Origin: Drosophila pseudoobscura
Lineage: Eukaryota > Arthropoda > Insecta > Diptera > Drosophilidae
Direction: 5' to 3'
Length of the DNA stretch: 64,000 nt
Assembly (NCBI RefSeq): GCF_009870125.1
Contig: NC_046679.1
Location: 23,498,001-23,562,000, forward strand
This document shows, piece by piece, positions 1 to 12,954 of the stretch. Positions within the stretch are counted from its first letter, which is position 1, and every line of letters begins with the position of its first letter. The notes under the pieces are model-generated. The model was given only the letters and a program-made list of their open reading frames with translations, had not been told where the DNA came from and searched no databases. The position numbers were made by a program, and so were the translations under genes.

Positions 1-710
1 TCGAGGCCTTGGGGCAGTACTCCGGACTGGTGCTGTACGAGACTTGGTTACCCCGCTTCAAGCGTGATCCGAGCATCCTGAATGTGGCTGGACTGGCAGA
101 TCGTGGCTATGTCTATGTGGACAATGAATATGTGGGATTGCTGGCCCGGGAGACACCCGTGTTTTCGATTCCTCTGAGTGCCAGTGCTGGACGGCGTCTG
201 CAGATCCTGGTCGAGAACCAGGGAAGGATCAACTTTGGACGGCAGCTCAACGACTTTAAGGGAATCACGAGGGATGTGCGGCTAGACAAGCAACTGCTGA
301 CCAACTGGAACATGACCACATTCCCACTGGACTCCTTCGAAAGTCTGGAAGAGCTTATCAGCCAGTCCAATGAGGCGGCTAGCATGGGCTTCCAGGAGCT
401 TAGGAAGCCCCAGCATATGCTCCGCTCGGGACCGGCCATCTACCACGGTATGCTCGATATTATCCAGGAGGCGGACCTGGCAGACACCTACCTCGACATG
501 TCCGGCTGGGGTAAGGGCATTGTCTTCTTGAATGGCGAGAATCTCGGCCGCTACTGGCCTCTGGTGGGGCCACAGGTCACCCTCTATGTTCCCTCGCCGG
601 TGCTCAAAGTCGGCACGAATAGCATTGTGGTGGTCGAGTATCAACAGGCTCCTGCCTCCACGGAGCTGCATTTCCGGGACACACCCATACTGAATGCCAG
701 AACTGGTTAG
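1..710 (+). CDS. Ect3: Beta-galactosidase (GH35), C-terminal part
   Basis: The open frame enters from the window's left edge (codons in phase from base 3) and runs about 236 codons to TAG at 708-710, so the catalytic TIM barrel lies outside the window. What remains is the tail of a glycoside hydrolase family 35 enzyme, which releases terminal beta-galactose and usually acts in lysosomes or is secreted. The first residues (GQYSGLVLYET) fit the GH35 segment just after the barrel. The end holds the galactose-binding-like jelly roll, with GWGKGIVFLNGENLGRYW typical of this fold. No intron is seen in this part. A poly(A) signal AATAAA lies at 813-818. Drosophila has two such genes, Gal and Ect3. 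I favour Ect3 from the gene neighbourhood, from memory, so the family is secure but the paralog choice is not. Confidence 0.85.
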   Translation, partial: EALGQYSGLVLYETWLPRFKRDPSILNVAGLADRGYVYVDNEYVGLLARETPVFSIPLSASAGRRLQILVENQGRINFGRQLNDFKGITRDVRLDKQLLTNWNMTTFPLDSFESLEELISQSNEAASMGFQELRKPQHMLRSGPAIYHGMLDIIQEADLADTYLDMSGWGKGIVFLNGENLGRYWPLVGPQVTLYVPSPVLKVGTNSIVVVEYQQAPASTELHFRDTPILNARTG

Positions 711-812
711 ATCTAAGATATCCTCGGCATGCACACAACCCCCCTACATCCTGCATCATTTGTTAATGTACATTTAAATGTAAATTTAAGCGATTTAAGC
801 TCCTGGTGAGGC

Positions 813-818
813 AATAAA
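813..818 (+). terminator. Poly(A) signal of the beta-galactosidase gene
   Basis: AATAAA lies 103 bases after the TAG stop, a usual 3' UTR length for a compact fly gene. Confidence 0.6.
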
Positions 819-1472
819 GCCAGTTAGTCTGTCTCGTCATCCTTTTTGTAAAAGACTCATTAAAGATGTGGGTGGGTGGCTCCAGCAGGAGTGGGAGGCG
901 AGGCTCTAACATGTGTGACCTTTGTGCCTTGCCCAAATTAATCCCAAATGATTGAGATTGAAATCCACAAAGTGCGCTGATGAGCTCCAAGTCAAAGGCA
1001 GGGCCAGAAGAGCGTCGCGTCGTGGTTCGTTGATTTTTAGGTAGCCGAAAAGTGATTTTTTATGACAGTTTCGCAGCCCATCTGTCTGTGTGTCTATCTT
1101 TGGCTTTCCCAGCCTGAGTGGACTTCCTTCGTTGATTGAATTAAACTTTTCTTTAGCTCGTTTGATTTAGGAAAATTAAAGCAAGACTGTTGAAATATTA
1201 AGGGGTTTCTAAATCGGAGCTCACACGCACCGAGGAGGTCGCCGAGGAGGTCGGCGATCGGTCGGCACTTAAGCGAGAACCGCGCAAGGTACGAGACGTT
1301 GCCAAATACTGACACCCCAAAATACATTACAAAACCCTAATATAATTGTAATGCAGTCTTGGATCTAGCTCTTGGAGATAATACAGAAAGAAAGAATATA
1401 TCTTAACCAAACCCCACACGAGCCAAGTTATTTGCGTAGCCACCTTTCCAACAGCCCCTCTTCTAACCGTAA

Positions 1473-1590
1473 CAGATGTAATTACACTCTGTACGTACTC
1501 CCAGCAGATGTGATTACGCTTTGAAGCACTAACAGTAACAGATGTCATTACGTTCTGTACTCCTAACCTATCCCTAGCACATGTGATTAC
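1473..1590 (+). repeat. Four-copy array of CANATGTNATTAC units
   Basis: Units CAGATGTAATTAC (1473), CAGATGTGATTAC (1505), CAGATGTCATTAC (1539) and CACATGTGATTAC (1578) are spaced 32, 34 and 39 bases apart in one orientation. Each joins an E-box (CANNTG) to an ATTA homeodomain-type core. The sequence between units is only loosely similar, apart from a shared CTGTAC after two of them. Confidence 0.7.
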
Positions 1591-3363
1591 GTTCAGTTCC
1601 TGAAATCTTTACTTAAAATTGTTGACACTTTATTTTTCCGATTCACAGAATAGCTTTTATTAAAACCAAACAAAATTATAGTACAATATTCACTTGAAAG
1701 TGGTCCTTAACTATTTATAATCACATATATTCCATTAGAGAGTCCCAGTTTAGATCCTCTTTCTGCTCCAGCTCATTAGCTGAACAAATCTAGGGACTGC
1801 GAATTGCTCCCCACTTGACCATCCCCTGTGTCTATAATGAGTCCATCTCAGGTACAGTTGTTGCTTGGGTTAATTACTGTGGACACTCTCACACATATGC
1901 CCACACAAAACACGCACACACTTGCAACAAAGATACATTTTAAAGCATCTTTTAGGCGCAGCTGGAACTCAAGTATTTGCCGAGCTACACATGATGTAAT
2001 TGCCGTGTTCCCGTCATTCTGTTGTTCTGCTCTTCTGCCGGTATGCTGTTGTCCAAGTTGACATAAAACAAGTTAAGACCCAGGGGCAGTTTTAAAGCGT
2101 CACCTCATGTCGTCCATGACATTCCCGCCGCCTCCATACAGCCCATATCCCCCCCCTATAGTTCTTTTCAATCCCCTGATACACTTTTTGGGAGAGTGGT
2201 CCCCTAATGGACGCCTCGTTGCGTGCTGCCACCGGATGTGTGCCCTCCCAGACTCGTCCATGCATCTGTATCTGGGCATTGATGCTGCCTTTTATTAGCT
2301 CTCGCCGCCGGCTGCCAATTGATGGTGGCCATCCTCCATTGTTTGGAAGATATAAAACAAAGCGAACTTTTGTCCATAATTTCAAGGAAACATAATTTTT
2401 GTTATGTTTTTTTCCAGCACCCAGTAGTAATGAGGATATCATCAGAAACTCCGAACTTGTTAACTCTAACCTCTCTCCAATTATTCATTTCAATAAAGGG
2501 GAAGGTCTTTCAACGAGTCAAAGACCCTCCATTAGGAGATTTACTTTGGTAGCAAGGAATTTGCAGGCCTTAAAAGGATGTTCGTATTTTTAATGTCCTT
2601 TAAATTAACTGCAAGTTGTCAAAAGAAGTTTAATGGTCAGCTAGTAAAATTTCCAGTCATAAAAGCAACTTGGAAATGACACTAAGAGGGCCCAAGAGAT
2701 CAAAAAGAAATCATGGAAATCTTCAGTAGATTCTGTACAAAAAATGGCAATAAAAAAGTTTAAATATTCTGGAATGTTTTCATGTCGTTATAAAATTTTA
2801 CAAATAAACAAACCAGTTCGACAGATAGTATTCCTTAATATACAAAAAAGTAGACCAAATTATTTAAAAAATATTAAATTGGTAGGACATCTGGTTAGAG
2901 AAATTTCTATCAATTTTTTTTAGCACTTAACAAGATTTCCAAATGGAATGTACAAATGCATGTTTTTCGTGCTAAAACAAACTATGACTTTTAGTAAAAA
3001 TTAAATGAACTAAATTTGTATGGAATATTTTGAAAGAAGTTGAGCACTGATTAAACTGAATCTTAGAGTTTCACAAGTGCACTGAACAATATAGAATTAT
3101 ACCAAATATCTGTAAAAACCATCCTTTTTTGATAAAGATTTTCCCAAGTTTCTGGGTTTTTGTTCTGTTTAATTGTTAAAAATACAATCAAAAGTTGCAC
3201 TTACAAATGTTGCCAATTGAATTTGGAAAGCACTTTCACTAGATTTTACACCTTTAACGAGGTTTGTCTTTTCTTTTCTGTTCCTTCTTTGGTTTCTTAG
3301 GTTCGCGTATCGGTCACGCCGAGAAGTATGCAACAACTGAGCGACAGATCAGAGCGGCAGCGG

Positions 3364-3400
3364 GCTTTTATAAAAGCTGCAGCGCAGCGAGAGCAGTCCG
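3364..3400. promoter_or_regulatory. Candidate core promoter with palindromic TATA box
   Basis: GCTTTTATAAAAGC at 3364-3377 is a perfect palindrome, so a TATAAAAG box can be read on both strands. On plus, an initiator-like CAGTCC lies with its A at 3395, 26 bases from the TATA T. On minus, a good initiator TCAGTT lies at 3340-3335, 34 bases from the TATA T. The surrounding island is GC- and CAG-rich, unlike the AT-rich flanks. No coding exon that it would drive could be identified. Confidence 0.4.
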
Positions 3401-6400
3401 AGCAGCAGCAGCAGCGATAGAAGCAGCATATGGATTCAGAATGAGTGGAAGAAGAAGCAACGGCAGATAGACCACCATCGGATAAAACCGAAACAGGAAA
3501 CACGACAGGCACGACGAGCACAAACGAGCAATGTTCGTGCATATCAACAATTGGTCGAATAGAAATTCTACTTTCTGCTGGTGTGTGGATAGGTGTGGGT
3601 GTGCATGATGTGTGTGTGTGCAGGGGCATTGGTGTGCGTGTAGGGGAATAGGTGTGTGCGAATCCTTTTCGTGTGTGTGGGCGCCACTTCACCGTGGAAT
3701 AAAAAAGGCCTCCTCGCCACGCAATTGAATTGAACGGAAATTCTGTTTGCATATGTGAATAAAACATATGCAAAAAAGAACAAAGAAAAACCAAATAGCA
3801 AAAAGTGAAATGGAAAATGAGAAATGAGAAATGGGCAGCAAAATGGCCAACTGGCGGACGGACAAACCACGTGCCTGAGCGAAAAAATTAATTTCAATCA
3901 TACGCTTTTTTCTTTGTCTTTACATTTTGGGTGAATGTATGATTAAAATTGTCGTGATGAATATTACCGAAATTAAAATTATGCACTTTTATTGATATTT
4001 GCCATTGTGCATCAAATTAAAATTATTAATTCAGTCGCGGATCATTGAGCAAACGGGTAATTCTGAAAGCTGAACTTAAATATAAGCTTGCATACTCAAC
4101 TCTCGATAGTTTCTCTGGTTGTATTTTGATCATGACTGGCAGGGCTATGTCAACCTTCAAAAGTTCGTTGCATTAGCTTCAAAAACAGAATTCAAGTACA
4201 ATTTTACGGTTCATTGTTCTTATACCAGTTGTGTAAATATTACATATCAAGCTTTGAAGGTTTTTTGGATTGTATGGGAGATAAAATTGCAAAATTAAAA
4301 TCCATGGCAGAAAATAAACAGATACTATAAACTTGTGGGCATAACGATAGCACCCCTGCTGGAGTATAACAAAAGAAACGGACATATAATAAGTATGACA
4401 AATATATCCATGTTCATATTAAAAATGGTTAACGCTTTCTGTGCAATTAATGTGGGAATGCGTCATAAAGCAGCGACTAATTAAAGGCGAAAGTTGCATC
4501 CGCATAGGTTAAACGTGGATGATGCCACATTTAAGCGGCACCGGCAACGACAATGCACTTGAGGCGAGGTCGAGGCAGCGTTCAAGATAAGACCAGCCAC
4601 CCACGCGCCACTCGCAAAGGCCAAGTGGATGCAAGACACATCCGCCACATCCTCTTTACACCGAGAAAAAAAAACGAACGTTTTTGGAAGAACTTTCAAC
4701 TAAAGCAGCCGGTCGTTAAAAGGTGCCAATAACCTTTTTTGTAATATTAGTTTTGAGAAAAGGCTACATTCATTGAACCCTCGGCATTTACTTGAAATGG
4801 ATCTGAGTTTTTCCGAGTGTACTCGTACCCTTTGTGTCCGCGGGGCAGGCGTTTATTGTTATTGTTCTTGATGTTGCGACCACTACAACGTTTGCTTTTT
4901 TGGGCTAAAATTAAACATGGCAATGCGGCTGCTTCCTGCCCGGCATCCTGGCCTCAGCTTATCTCGGCCATATATCCTTCCTCCGAACTGTTTCCGTCGT
5001 AAAACTGCTCCGAAAGTGTGCACTTTCTGGGAAATTTGCATTTAAATTGCAATAGATATTGAGTCAGACAGTCGCTTCCTCGCAAAAGTTTCAATTAGCT
5101 TTTCCCGAAACGGAAAACTGAATCATTTAACAGCTCCTCCCCACTCGCCGCCGACCAATATTTGCCCGAGCCGATGGTAAACATAATTAGCATTTAATTA
5201 AAATAAAATTGCCCATCGATAGACAAGCAATTTGTGATTTAATTATCGAAATCAAATAGGTTCCGCCGCCAAAGCCTTTGACGCTTGTACAAATAGCCGC
5301 TGAATAGATAAGGCTCCGCCTCCATTCAATCCGGCTGGGTGCAGCTGATATCTATGGAATGGCTATGGTTTCACCAGATAGCTACGGAATCGCTTTGGAA
5401 TATACCCGAGCGGAACACACTCGTACGTACGTATGGGTTTAATTGGATTATGGTCTTTTGTCAGCGCGAATGACATTTTATGGGGGTCAGTGATAGGCAG
5501 AAAATGTATTCGTTTTGGTTTGGTTTCATTTCGATTTATTTTTGAGTGACTTTTTTGGGTGGCAGTACCACCTGTTGCCAGTGGCTGGGCCTGGTCGAAG
5601 GAACGGCGATGGAACTGCAACAGTCGCAGGTGGAAAAAATTCAATTTAAAATTTCATTACACGAAGGGAGGAAACATGGGGAAAAGATGGAAAAAAGGGA
5701 CAGGGGGTTATTGAACAACCAAGACACCCCACTGAGTGGCATCGAGGGTAGCGATAAAATGTTTTAAGATGAAGCTTTGATATTTGGATGGGAACAGAGG
5801 GTTGCCATCGGATCTGAGCTATAGATATGTATAGACATTTGTGCGATATATGAGATGAATTAATGAATTGATAATAATTGATAATAATCCGCTGTTAAGC
5901 TGGATAAACGTCTAAGCCTTAGATATGAAGTATTCGAGATCGGAATTCTCCCCTCGAATACCCAATCGCATCGAATTGGTGCCCAAAAATAATAAACACA
6001 GATCCCATACAAACTCTTCTAGCTCCCCTCTTCATTCCTTGCTTTTTTGTTGTCTTTCAGATTGCAACAATATTTGTCAGCCATTTATTGTTGAGCAAAT
6101 AAAACGTATTTGTCGGCCATATGGATGAGCGCAACACAATTGATTTATACGATTCGCGACTTCGATATTGAGAGTAGCAAAAAACGAGAATGAATGGATT
6201 ACTAGAACCTTTGAATACCCATTAATATTTGACATTTTCTTTATATACGATAGTAATCCCATATTGATCAAAATATTACCACTTTGTCATACGATTTCTT
6301 ATTCAAATCTATTGAATTAGGCCGTAACAAATCTTCCGGTGCTGATAGCAAATTCAACATTGCAGGGTAATAAATCGACCCATCTACACAAATAGTATGG

Positions 6401-6805
6401 CAATCAACCTGCGCAATATTGTTATGCACTTTGTAAAGGTCATACAAAAGATAAATGGATTATCAGAGAACACGTACTATTTGTAGGTATATTTTAAAAT
6501 TGCAATTTCAGTTAGGGATTACATGGTTAAAAATGTAGTGAGTATTTAAGGCTAAGAATAGAACTAAACAATTAGACAACTGGAATGATAACCACTAAAC
6601 AATTTTCAGAGAAATACTCGTACACTTTATGAACAATTTCGTTAGCTGGAGAGCTGCTGGAGGTGAGCTGAGCCGGACACGGTGCGGCCCACTAAAGCTT
6701 GATTACACTCAACAAAACAAATCAATTCTAGACTATATCATTTGAAATTCACATTAACTACCTAAGAGAGGGGCTAGAGAAACGGGGTTTGGCTGGGCGG
6801 TGGGG

Positions 6806-8766
6806 CTATTCGATCCGTATAACACCCGCCCCGACGCCTCCGCTGTGGGCACACATGGGTGGCATAAAAGTCCATTTGTCTGTCTCCGGATCGTACACTT
6901 CCACCGTGGATAGATTCGATTCGCCATCGTAACCGCCAATGGCCCACAGCTTGCCCATATTAGCAGCCAATGCAACTCGCGAGCGCTTGCAGTTCATGGG
7001 AGTGACGAGTTTCCAGGTGTCGGTCTGTGGATCGTAACACTCTACGGATCGCAGGAAAGAGTTGCCACAGTAGCCCCCGCACACGTAAATCTTGCCATTG
7101 AGCGTGGCCACGCCCAGGCGACAGCGACGGTTCAGCATGGGCGACATTTTCACCCAGGCGTCTTCGTTTTGATCATAGCGTTCAACCGAATCGAATATAG
7201 ACAGTCCATCGTGTCCGCCCAACGCATAGACAAACCCGTTTAGCTGGGTGACTCCACCGGCCGAGCGATACTTCATCATTTGAGCCACCTGTAGAGGAAG
7301 TTCGTTGAATAATTTGTTTTCCAATCTAATCAGAAATTTATTTGACTCACCGTCTTCCATGTATTACTCTTGGGATAGTAAACCTCAACGGTGTTGAGGG
7401 AGGTGACGCCATCATATCCCCCGCACACATAGATGCAATCGTCCAGAGCGGCCACGCCCACGGCACTGCGTTTGCAGAGCATGGCACATCCTTGAGACCA
7501 TTTGTTCTTACGCGGATCATAGACCTCCACGGTGGAGAGGCGTTCAGTGCCATTGAATCCGCCGAAAGCGTATAGTTTACCGTCTAGAACGGCCACACCC
7601 ACCCGAGATCTGCAAAAGAATGGAAAGCAATTAATTAATTCAAGAAAAAAACATTTTTAGGGCACTCACCTCATCATGGACATTTGTTCACCCATTTTCC
7701 ATTTCTTTGTAAGAGGATCGTATATCTCTACCGTGCTCACGGACTCCCCAGTGCTGGCCAATCCACCGACGGCATATATCTGTCCCGTAAAGAATTCTCC
7801 ACATCGCTGGCGAGTGCGAAAACTCTGGAGCAACCCCCGACGTTCGGGCATCAGATGAAAGTCCTTGGCCTCGTCCAGCAGATCCCGGCATTGGTGCGAG
7901 GTTTTGATGAGCTCCTCCCGGGCCACTCGGTCGGCCAGGAATTGGGGGGATAGCAGAGGCAGACGCACTGCGGCCAGGACCTGAGGGAACAGCTCCGATC
8001 GCTTGTCCTCCGCGTACTTTACCCACTTCATGCAGGCCTCGAAGATCACCTCCTCGGTACGGACATTGAGCTCGTCGCGTCGCATCAGTTCTAGCAGCTG
8101 GTCACAGTCGAGGGTGAGGAACTCCTCCGACTGAGAGACTTTGGCAAAGTTCTGATCGATGTACTTGTCGGCAGCATCGATTAATTGGCGGCAGATCATG
8201 GAGTCAGCAAAAGTGCGTATGCCCAGGACATTGTGGGGATGGAAACGTGAGATCAGAAAGTTGGCACAGGCATCTCGAACATTGGATAATTGCAAAAACG
8301 ACGCCCCGACCATCAGGCTCTGGACATTCTGATTGTCGATGCGCACCTGGCCACTGTATACGTAGTTGATGAGGCTCTCCAGGGCACTGGGCTCGATGGC
8401 ACTCTCCTTCATAGTGATTTCCTTAATCCGACTCTCGGCCATGTTGTTGGTGAACATGGCATAAAAGTATGGTATCGTGGCAGCCAGCACTACGCGATGT
8501 GCCGAGAATGTTTGATCTTCCACCTGAAATATTTAGAATGGGATTTATATTTAGACAATAGATAATGTCAGCAAATGCATTGCTGCTATGGGCAGCGAAA
8601 TGGTGACTGCAGACTGTGATTGCTCGCAACCGACCTTCAGCGTGACATCGCAGAGTTTGCCCAGTCTTCGTATCTCCTTGAATAGCGGGAAGCTTTCCCC
8701 AAACAGCTGCTCATGTTTGTATATGAAATATTGATCCTCCAGTTGGCTATTATCACTTAAATCCAT
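6806..8766 (-). CDS. KLHL18: KLHL18-type BTB-BACK-Kelch adaptor of Cullin-3 ligase
   Basis: Four coding exons: 8766-8635, 8523-7670, 7609-7351 and 7288-6806, giving 575 aa, nearly the length of the human protein. The start is the ATG at 8766, opening MDLSDNSQLEDQYF. An in-frame GTG just upstream is not needed. The BTB domain (about residues 30-140, with LCDVTLKV spanning the exon 1/2 junction) should bind Cul3. A BACK domain follows (about 145-250). Six Kelch repeats form the C-terminal propeller (about 285-575), shown by recurrent GG doublets, as in YAFGGFNG, YVCGGYDG, YALGGHDG and AIGGYDG, with spaced Y and W residues. The Kelch propeller should choose the substrate for ubiquitination. Exon 2 starts with GTG after the acceptor TTTCAG. 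The gene is divergent from Gcc185, 513 bp away. All junctions keep frame. Confidence 0.95.
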
Positions 8767-9279
8767 CACGAATGAGGAAATATGATAAGAACACAGTCGG
8801 ACAGTCTGAGACCCTTAGAAATATACCGAAATATACCGTCTTGTTTTCAACATATAATGTAAATATACTGATGATAAAACGAACTTAGCCCACTGAAGCC
8901 CCTCTATTTAAACAGTTCAATGACTTGAGGTTAATGTCGGAAAATATTACTGATTGTAAATTCTTCTTGTAGATCCATGCCATCTTTCCTCTGAACTCAA
9001 AAAAAGCCACCAAATCTTTCACCTGAACTGCGTTAAGGTTATTTAATTTTGGTCTACAATGGTCTACAGCTACCCTATGGCATTGCATATTTTGCACTCG
9101 CACGCCCTGACAACCCTAACAGCTGACGACAATTGCTGATTTGTAGGGTCCAAAGCAATATAATTTCTTAACAATCCAACACGCTCCCTGCCCACCCCAA
9201 AGACATAAACAACAGAAATTTGCAACATAAATGCATATGCCAGGGTTAGGAGCTGAAACGGCAGGCGCTAGCAAGTAAC
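8767..9279. promoter_or_regulatory. Shared intergenic region, KLHL18 and Gcc185
   Basis: The start codons of two divergent genes are 513 bp apart, so both promoters must lie here. There is no convincing TATA box at a usable place, which fits housekeeping expression. Near 8,820-8,840 the sequence repeats ATATACCG. The region is otherwise unremarkable. Confidence 0.5.
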
Positions 9280-12200
9280 ATGGACACCGCATCACCGAGG
9301 GACACCAATCAGGTCTGGATCAAAGTGACGACGTCGTTGGTGATGACGTCTCATCTTCTTTTAATTTGCATTTGCAGAAGAACGCGAACCCAATCGAAGC
9401 ACTGAGCAAAGATGAAATCATCAGCAAATACAAAGGCCTGCTCAACATTGCCAAGAAAGCAAAGCTTGCAAAAGATGGTATGTGGAGAAGTTTCTAGAAG
9501 AAGCATTCATCATATTTTCCCTTCACAGAACTCACGGAAGAGAATCGCCAGCTCAAGGAGGCGCTTAAGCGTGCCGCCGAGAAACAGAACACGCTGCCCG
9601 CCATGCAAGAGATGGTGCAGGACTTTACAGACAAGAATTTAATCCTTACAGAGCAGGTCAATAGCTTGAAGCTCAAGACCAAAGACGATGCCGATCGGCT
9701 GGGACAGCTGGAGATTGAGAACGAGAGTCTAAGGCGACAGCTGGGACGACTCAGTGATGAAAACGACGACCTCCTGGGGGATGTGGACCGTATGGAGAAG
9801 GCCATGCAGCAGGTCAATGCCTTGGGTAACGAGCAGCGCAAGAATCTGGAGCTCCTAGAGGTGGACATAGTAAAAATCAAGGAAGTCGAGGCGGAAAACG
9901 ACACCCTCCGCCAGGAATTGCTGGCAGCGGACAAGAAATCCGAACTGCGCGCCAGCGAACTCCAAGAGCTGCAGGAAAAGTATCAGCATGTCAAGGATCT
10001 AAACTCGGAGCAGCGTAAAAAGTTCAATTCCCTGAAGGATCGCTTCATTGATGTCCACCGCAAGCTGAAGAAGCTCAAGGAGTGCCGCTGTGTCCTGCTT
10101 GAGACGCAGCACGAGTACGCGGCATCCGTGTCCAAGTGGCAGGAGGAGATCATCAGTGCCTCGCAACTGCTGTGTGACAAGATGACTTCCCTGCACGAGG
10201 AGAACGAGATGCTGAAGAAAGAATCGGAGCTGGTCGCCAAAGAAACGCGCAACAGTGATTCCGGCATCGATAGGGAGCGTTTGCTGCTCAGGATCAACGA
10301 CCTTGAACGCCTGACCAAGATTGTGAAGCAGCAGAAAAACGGGCTGGATGTTGAAAGCCTGCTAAAGAAACTTATCGCTGCCGAACAGTTGGCGGCAACG
10401 GTCAGAGAGCAGCACAAGGCAGAGGTGGACAGATTGTCTATTTTATTGAGCGATCAGCAGAAAAAGGATAAGGAATCCTCGAATCTGAATATCAGCGTGT
10501 TTGGAACCAAACTGGATCAATTGCAAAGCATTGTCAAAAGTCTCCAGGTGGAGCGTGATACTCAGCAAATTAAAGTGGAGGACCTCGAAGGTGCTTGCAT
10601 AGCGCTCTCACAACACAATGAGGATCTGTTCACGCGTTTACGTCTGAAGGAAAAGGAGCACATGGGATTGCTGGGCGAGATGCGAGAGCTAAACGAGGCA
10701 CTCAAGGGTCGTGGCGATGTCATCTCACGTCTGCAAGAGCAGCACGACGTGGAGGTTAAGAAGTATCGAGAACTGGAGGTGAATCTCTCTGAATGCCAGC
10801 AATCGTTGTGGGAAAAGTCTCAGAAAATCGAGCAACTTCAGACGAAGGTCGAGGAATTGGAGCAGGCGAATGCGGATGCGCAGAGTGACGTCCTGTCCAC
10901 GTCGACAATATCACGAGCCGAGGAATTAAGTCGTCTGCGAGAACTAGACGAGGGCTACGAGGAGAAATACCATAAACTGCGTGCCCTTGCTGCCAAACTG
11001 AAGAAGAAACTCCAGGAACAGGCCCAACAGATCAAGGAGATGGATCAGGATACAGCCATGAAGGAGGAACTGGAGGCCCTCAAGCTGGCCCAGGCACAGC
11101 TGCAGCAGGATTTGAATTCCGCCCGAGCGGAGAACCAAAGACTAAAGTCCAAGGAGAAGACAAAGAACACAAGTGTCCTCAATCTAGAGATAGAAGCGAC
11201 CGAGAAGTCCCTGGCCGATGTTAGTGCCAAGCTGATGGCCAAATCAAACGAACTGGAGACTGTCAAGGAGGCCCTGGAGGGCAAGGAGAGCACTATCGCT
11301 CAGCTTCGCAAGGAGATCGCTATACTCGAGCAGGCCAAGAACGGAGAAGCATCACATTCCCAGCAACTGAAGGAGCAGATCGACCGCATGCAAGTCCAGG
11401 TAAAAGATGCCGTTCACGGCAAGCAGCAGGCCCTCACCCAAAACAAAGAGCTGGAGCACAGTGTGGAGCAGGCCAAGCTTGAGGCTGAACAAATGCGTCT
11501 ACAGCTGGCGGATAGCGCCCAGCAGTACGAGTCAAGGCTGAGCAAGGCGAATCAACTGCTGGAAAGTCGGACGGAGCAGCTGGAGGCGCATTTGGAGCAG
11601 CACAAGCAACTGGAGACTAATCTTAAGAATGCAGAGCGTGCCCAGGAAGATCTTCGAGTGGAATACACCGAATACAAGCTCAAAGCGCAGGCCGTGCTGC
11701 GCAAGAACCAAAACAAGGGCTCCAACAAGGAGCAGGAGCTGGAGGATGAACTGAGCGTGCTGCGGGAGAGCGAAAAGAGTCTGCGTGCCAGCAATGATGG
11801 CATGTCGGCGAGACTAGCCCAACTGGAGAGCCAACTAGAGGCTCTGCAGCAGGACAATGCGGATCTGCAGAAACGTAGCAGAGAACTCCTAATACTGGTG
11901 GACGATCTGCGTCAGCAGAACGACACCCTAACGCTGGAAAACCAACGCCAGGTGCAATTCCAGCACGACCTTATGCAGCAGCATCGCCAACAAATGGACC
12001 AAATGGATGTCGGCTACCAAGCACAGCTGAAACAGCTCGAACAACAGCTAGAGAATTCCCAGCAGAACCACAAGAAGGTGTCCTTACATAACAATGCAGC
12101 TGCAGCGGCTGCAGAACCCAGCTTGGAGCAGGCCAAAATCGACCTACTGATGGATCACGACATCACAATCGATGGTCCGTCGGGCGAGACCTCTCTCGCA

Positions 12201-12954
12201 CAACTGGCTGCCCAGCGTAAAATCTCCACTGCCTCGAGACGCTCCCACGACTTTATGCCACTGGACGAGCTGCTCAACACTTCTATGAACCAAATCAGCA
12301 GCGACACTGTTACGACCATTTCCCACTTTGGACGCAGCGTTTCCATGCAGGAGGATGACGAGGCGGAACTGGCGGCCGGAGGCGACTTCTCTGCCCAGGT
12401 TGCCCAGCTGCAAGCCACCAAAGAGCGGCTGGGCATACAGGAGAGTCGTGTCAAGCATCTGACTTCCCTCCTGGCCGAAAACGAACAGGATCTGGCCAAG
12501 TTGACGCAAATGAATGATATGCTCAAGGAGGAGCTGCGCCGGCAGGAGCGATCCGAAGAGCGGGAGCAGCATATGCATAATTCCGAGTACTTGAAGAACG
12601 TCTTCTTAAAGGTAAATAGATATTATCTTTATATTTCTAAAGTGATTGGTTGAAAATCTATGAAATTTTAGTTCCTTACCTTGAATAATGCGGATGAGCG
12701 TCAGCGTTTGGTTCCCGTGCTTAATACCATTCTCCGCCTGAGCCGCAACGAGATGGAGATGCTCAACTGCGTGGCCAAGGGACAAAAGGGTGACTATCCT
12801 CTGAACATATATGCAAGATTTGTAGTAAATCGTTTACTTCGTTTCTATTTCAGTGTCCAATGATGGTAACAATCGCAGCTGGACTGGCTTCCTCACAGCG
12901 TGGAGCGGAGGCGGCGGCAGCAGCGGTGGAGGCCAAAATGGGAACAGTTCTTAA
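9280..12954 (+). CDS. Gcc185: GCC185-type golgin with C-terminal GRIP domain
   Basis: Five coding exons: 9280-9312, 9378-9477, 9529-12611, 12672-12789 and 12854-12954, giving 1144 aa. The family tethers endosome-derived vesicles at the trans-Golgi. The N-terminus (ALSKDEIISKYKGLLNIAKKAK) matches the start of vertebrate GCC2/GCC185. Residues from about 45 to 1000 are almost unbroken heptad coiled coil, rich in E, K, Q and L. The GRIP domain lies near 1063-1110 and starts with SEYLKNVFLKFLTL. Its tyrosine, near residue 1065, is the residue that in GRIP domains contacts Arl1-type GTPases. The tail NRSWTGFLTAWSGG resembles the SGWASYLHSWSG end of GCC185, which separates it from GCC88 and golgin-245. 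It is shorter than human GCC185 (about 1,680 aa). The first exon codes only 11 residues. Exon 3 reads through its donor into a false stop near 12,651. Confidence 0.93.

Larger units (their letters stand above)
711..6805. other. Intergenic, beta-galactosidase to KLHL18
   Basis: About 6.1 kb with no supportable coding exon. It contains the beta-galactosidase poly(A) signal, a four-copy E-box/ATTAC array (1473-1590), an AT-rich stretch around 2,580-3,260, and a palindromic TATA element in a GC-rich island near 3,300-3,480. GT-rich DNA follows from about 3,590 to 3,680. Open frames here are short, overlap on both strands and lack the G/C third-position bias of the real genes. Confidence 0.6.

Noticed and set aside
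3297-3897. Minus-strand frames of 109-165 codons over the GT-rich stretch
   Set aside because: The predicted peptides are made of Thr-His-Thr-Pro and Phe/Leu runs from simple repeats, not a protein family.
9494-12578. Long open frames on the minus strand opposite Gcc185
   Set aside because: They are antisense shadows of a coiled-coil gene; serine- and leucine-rich output comes from reversed CAG/GAG codons.
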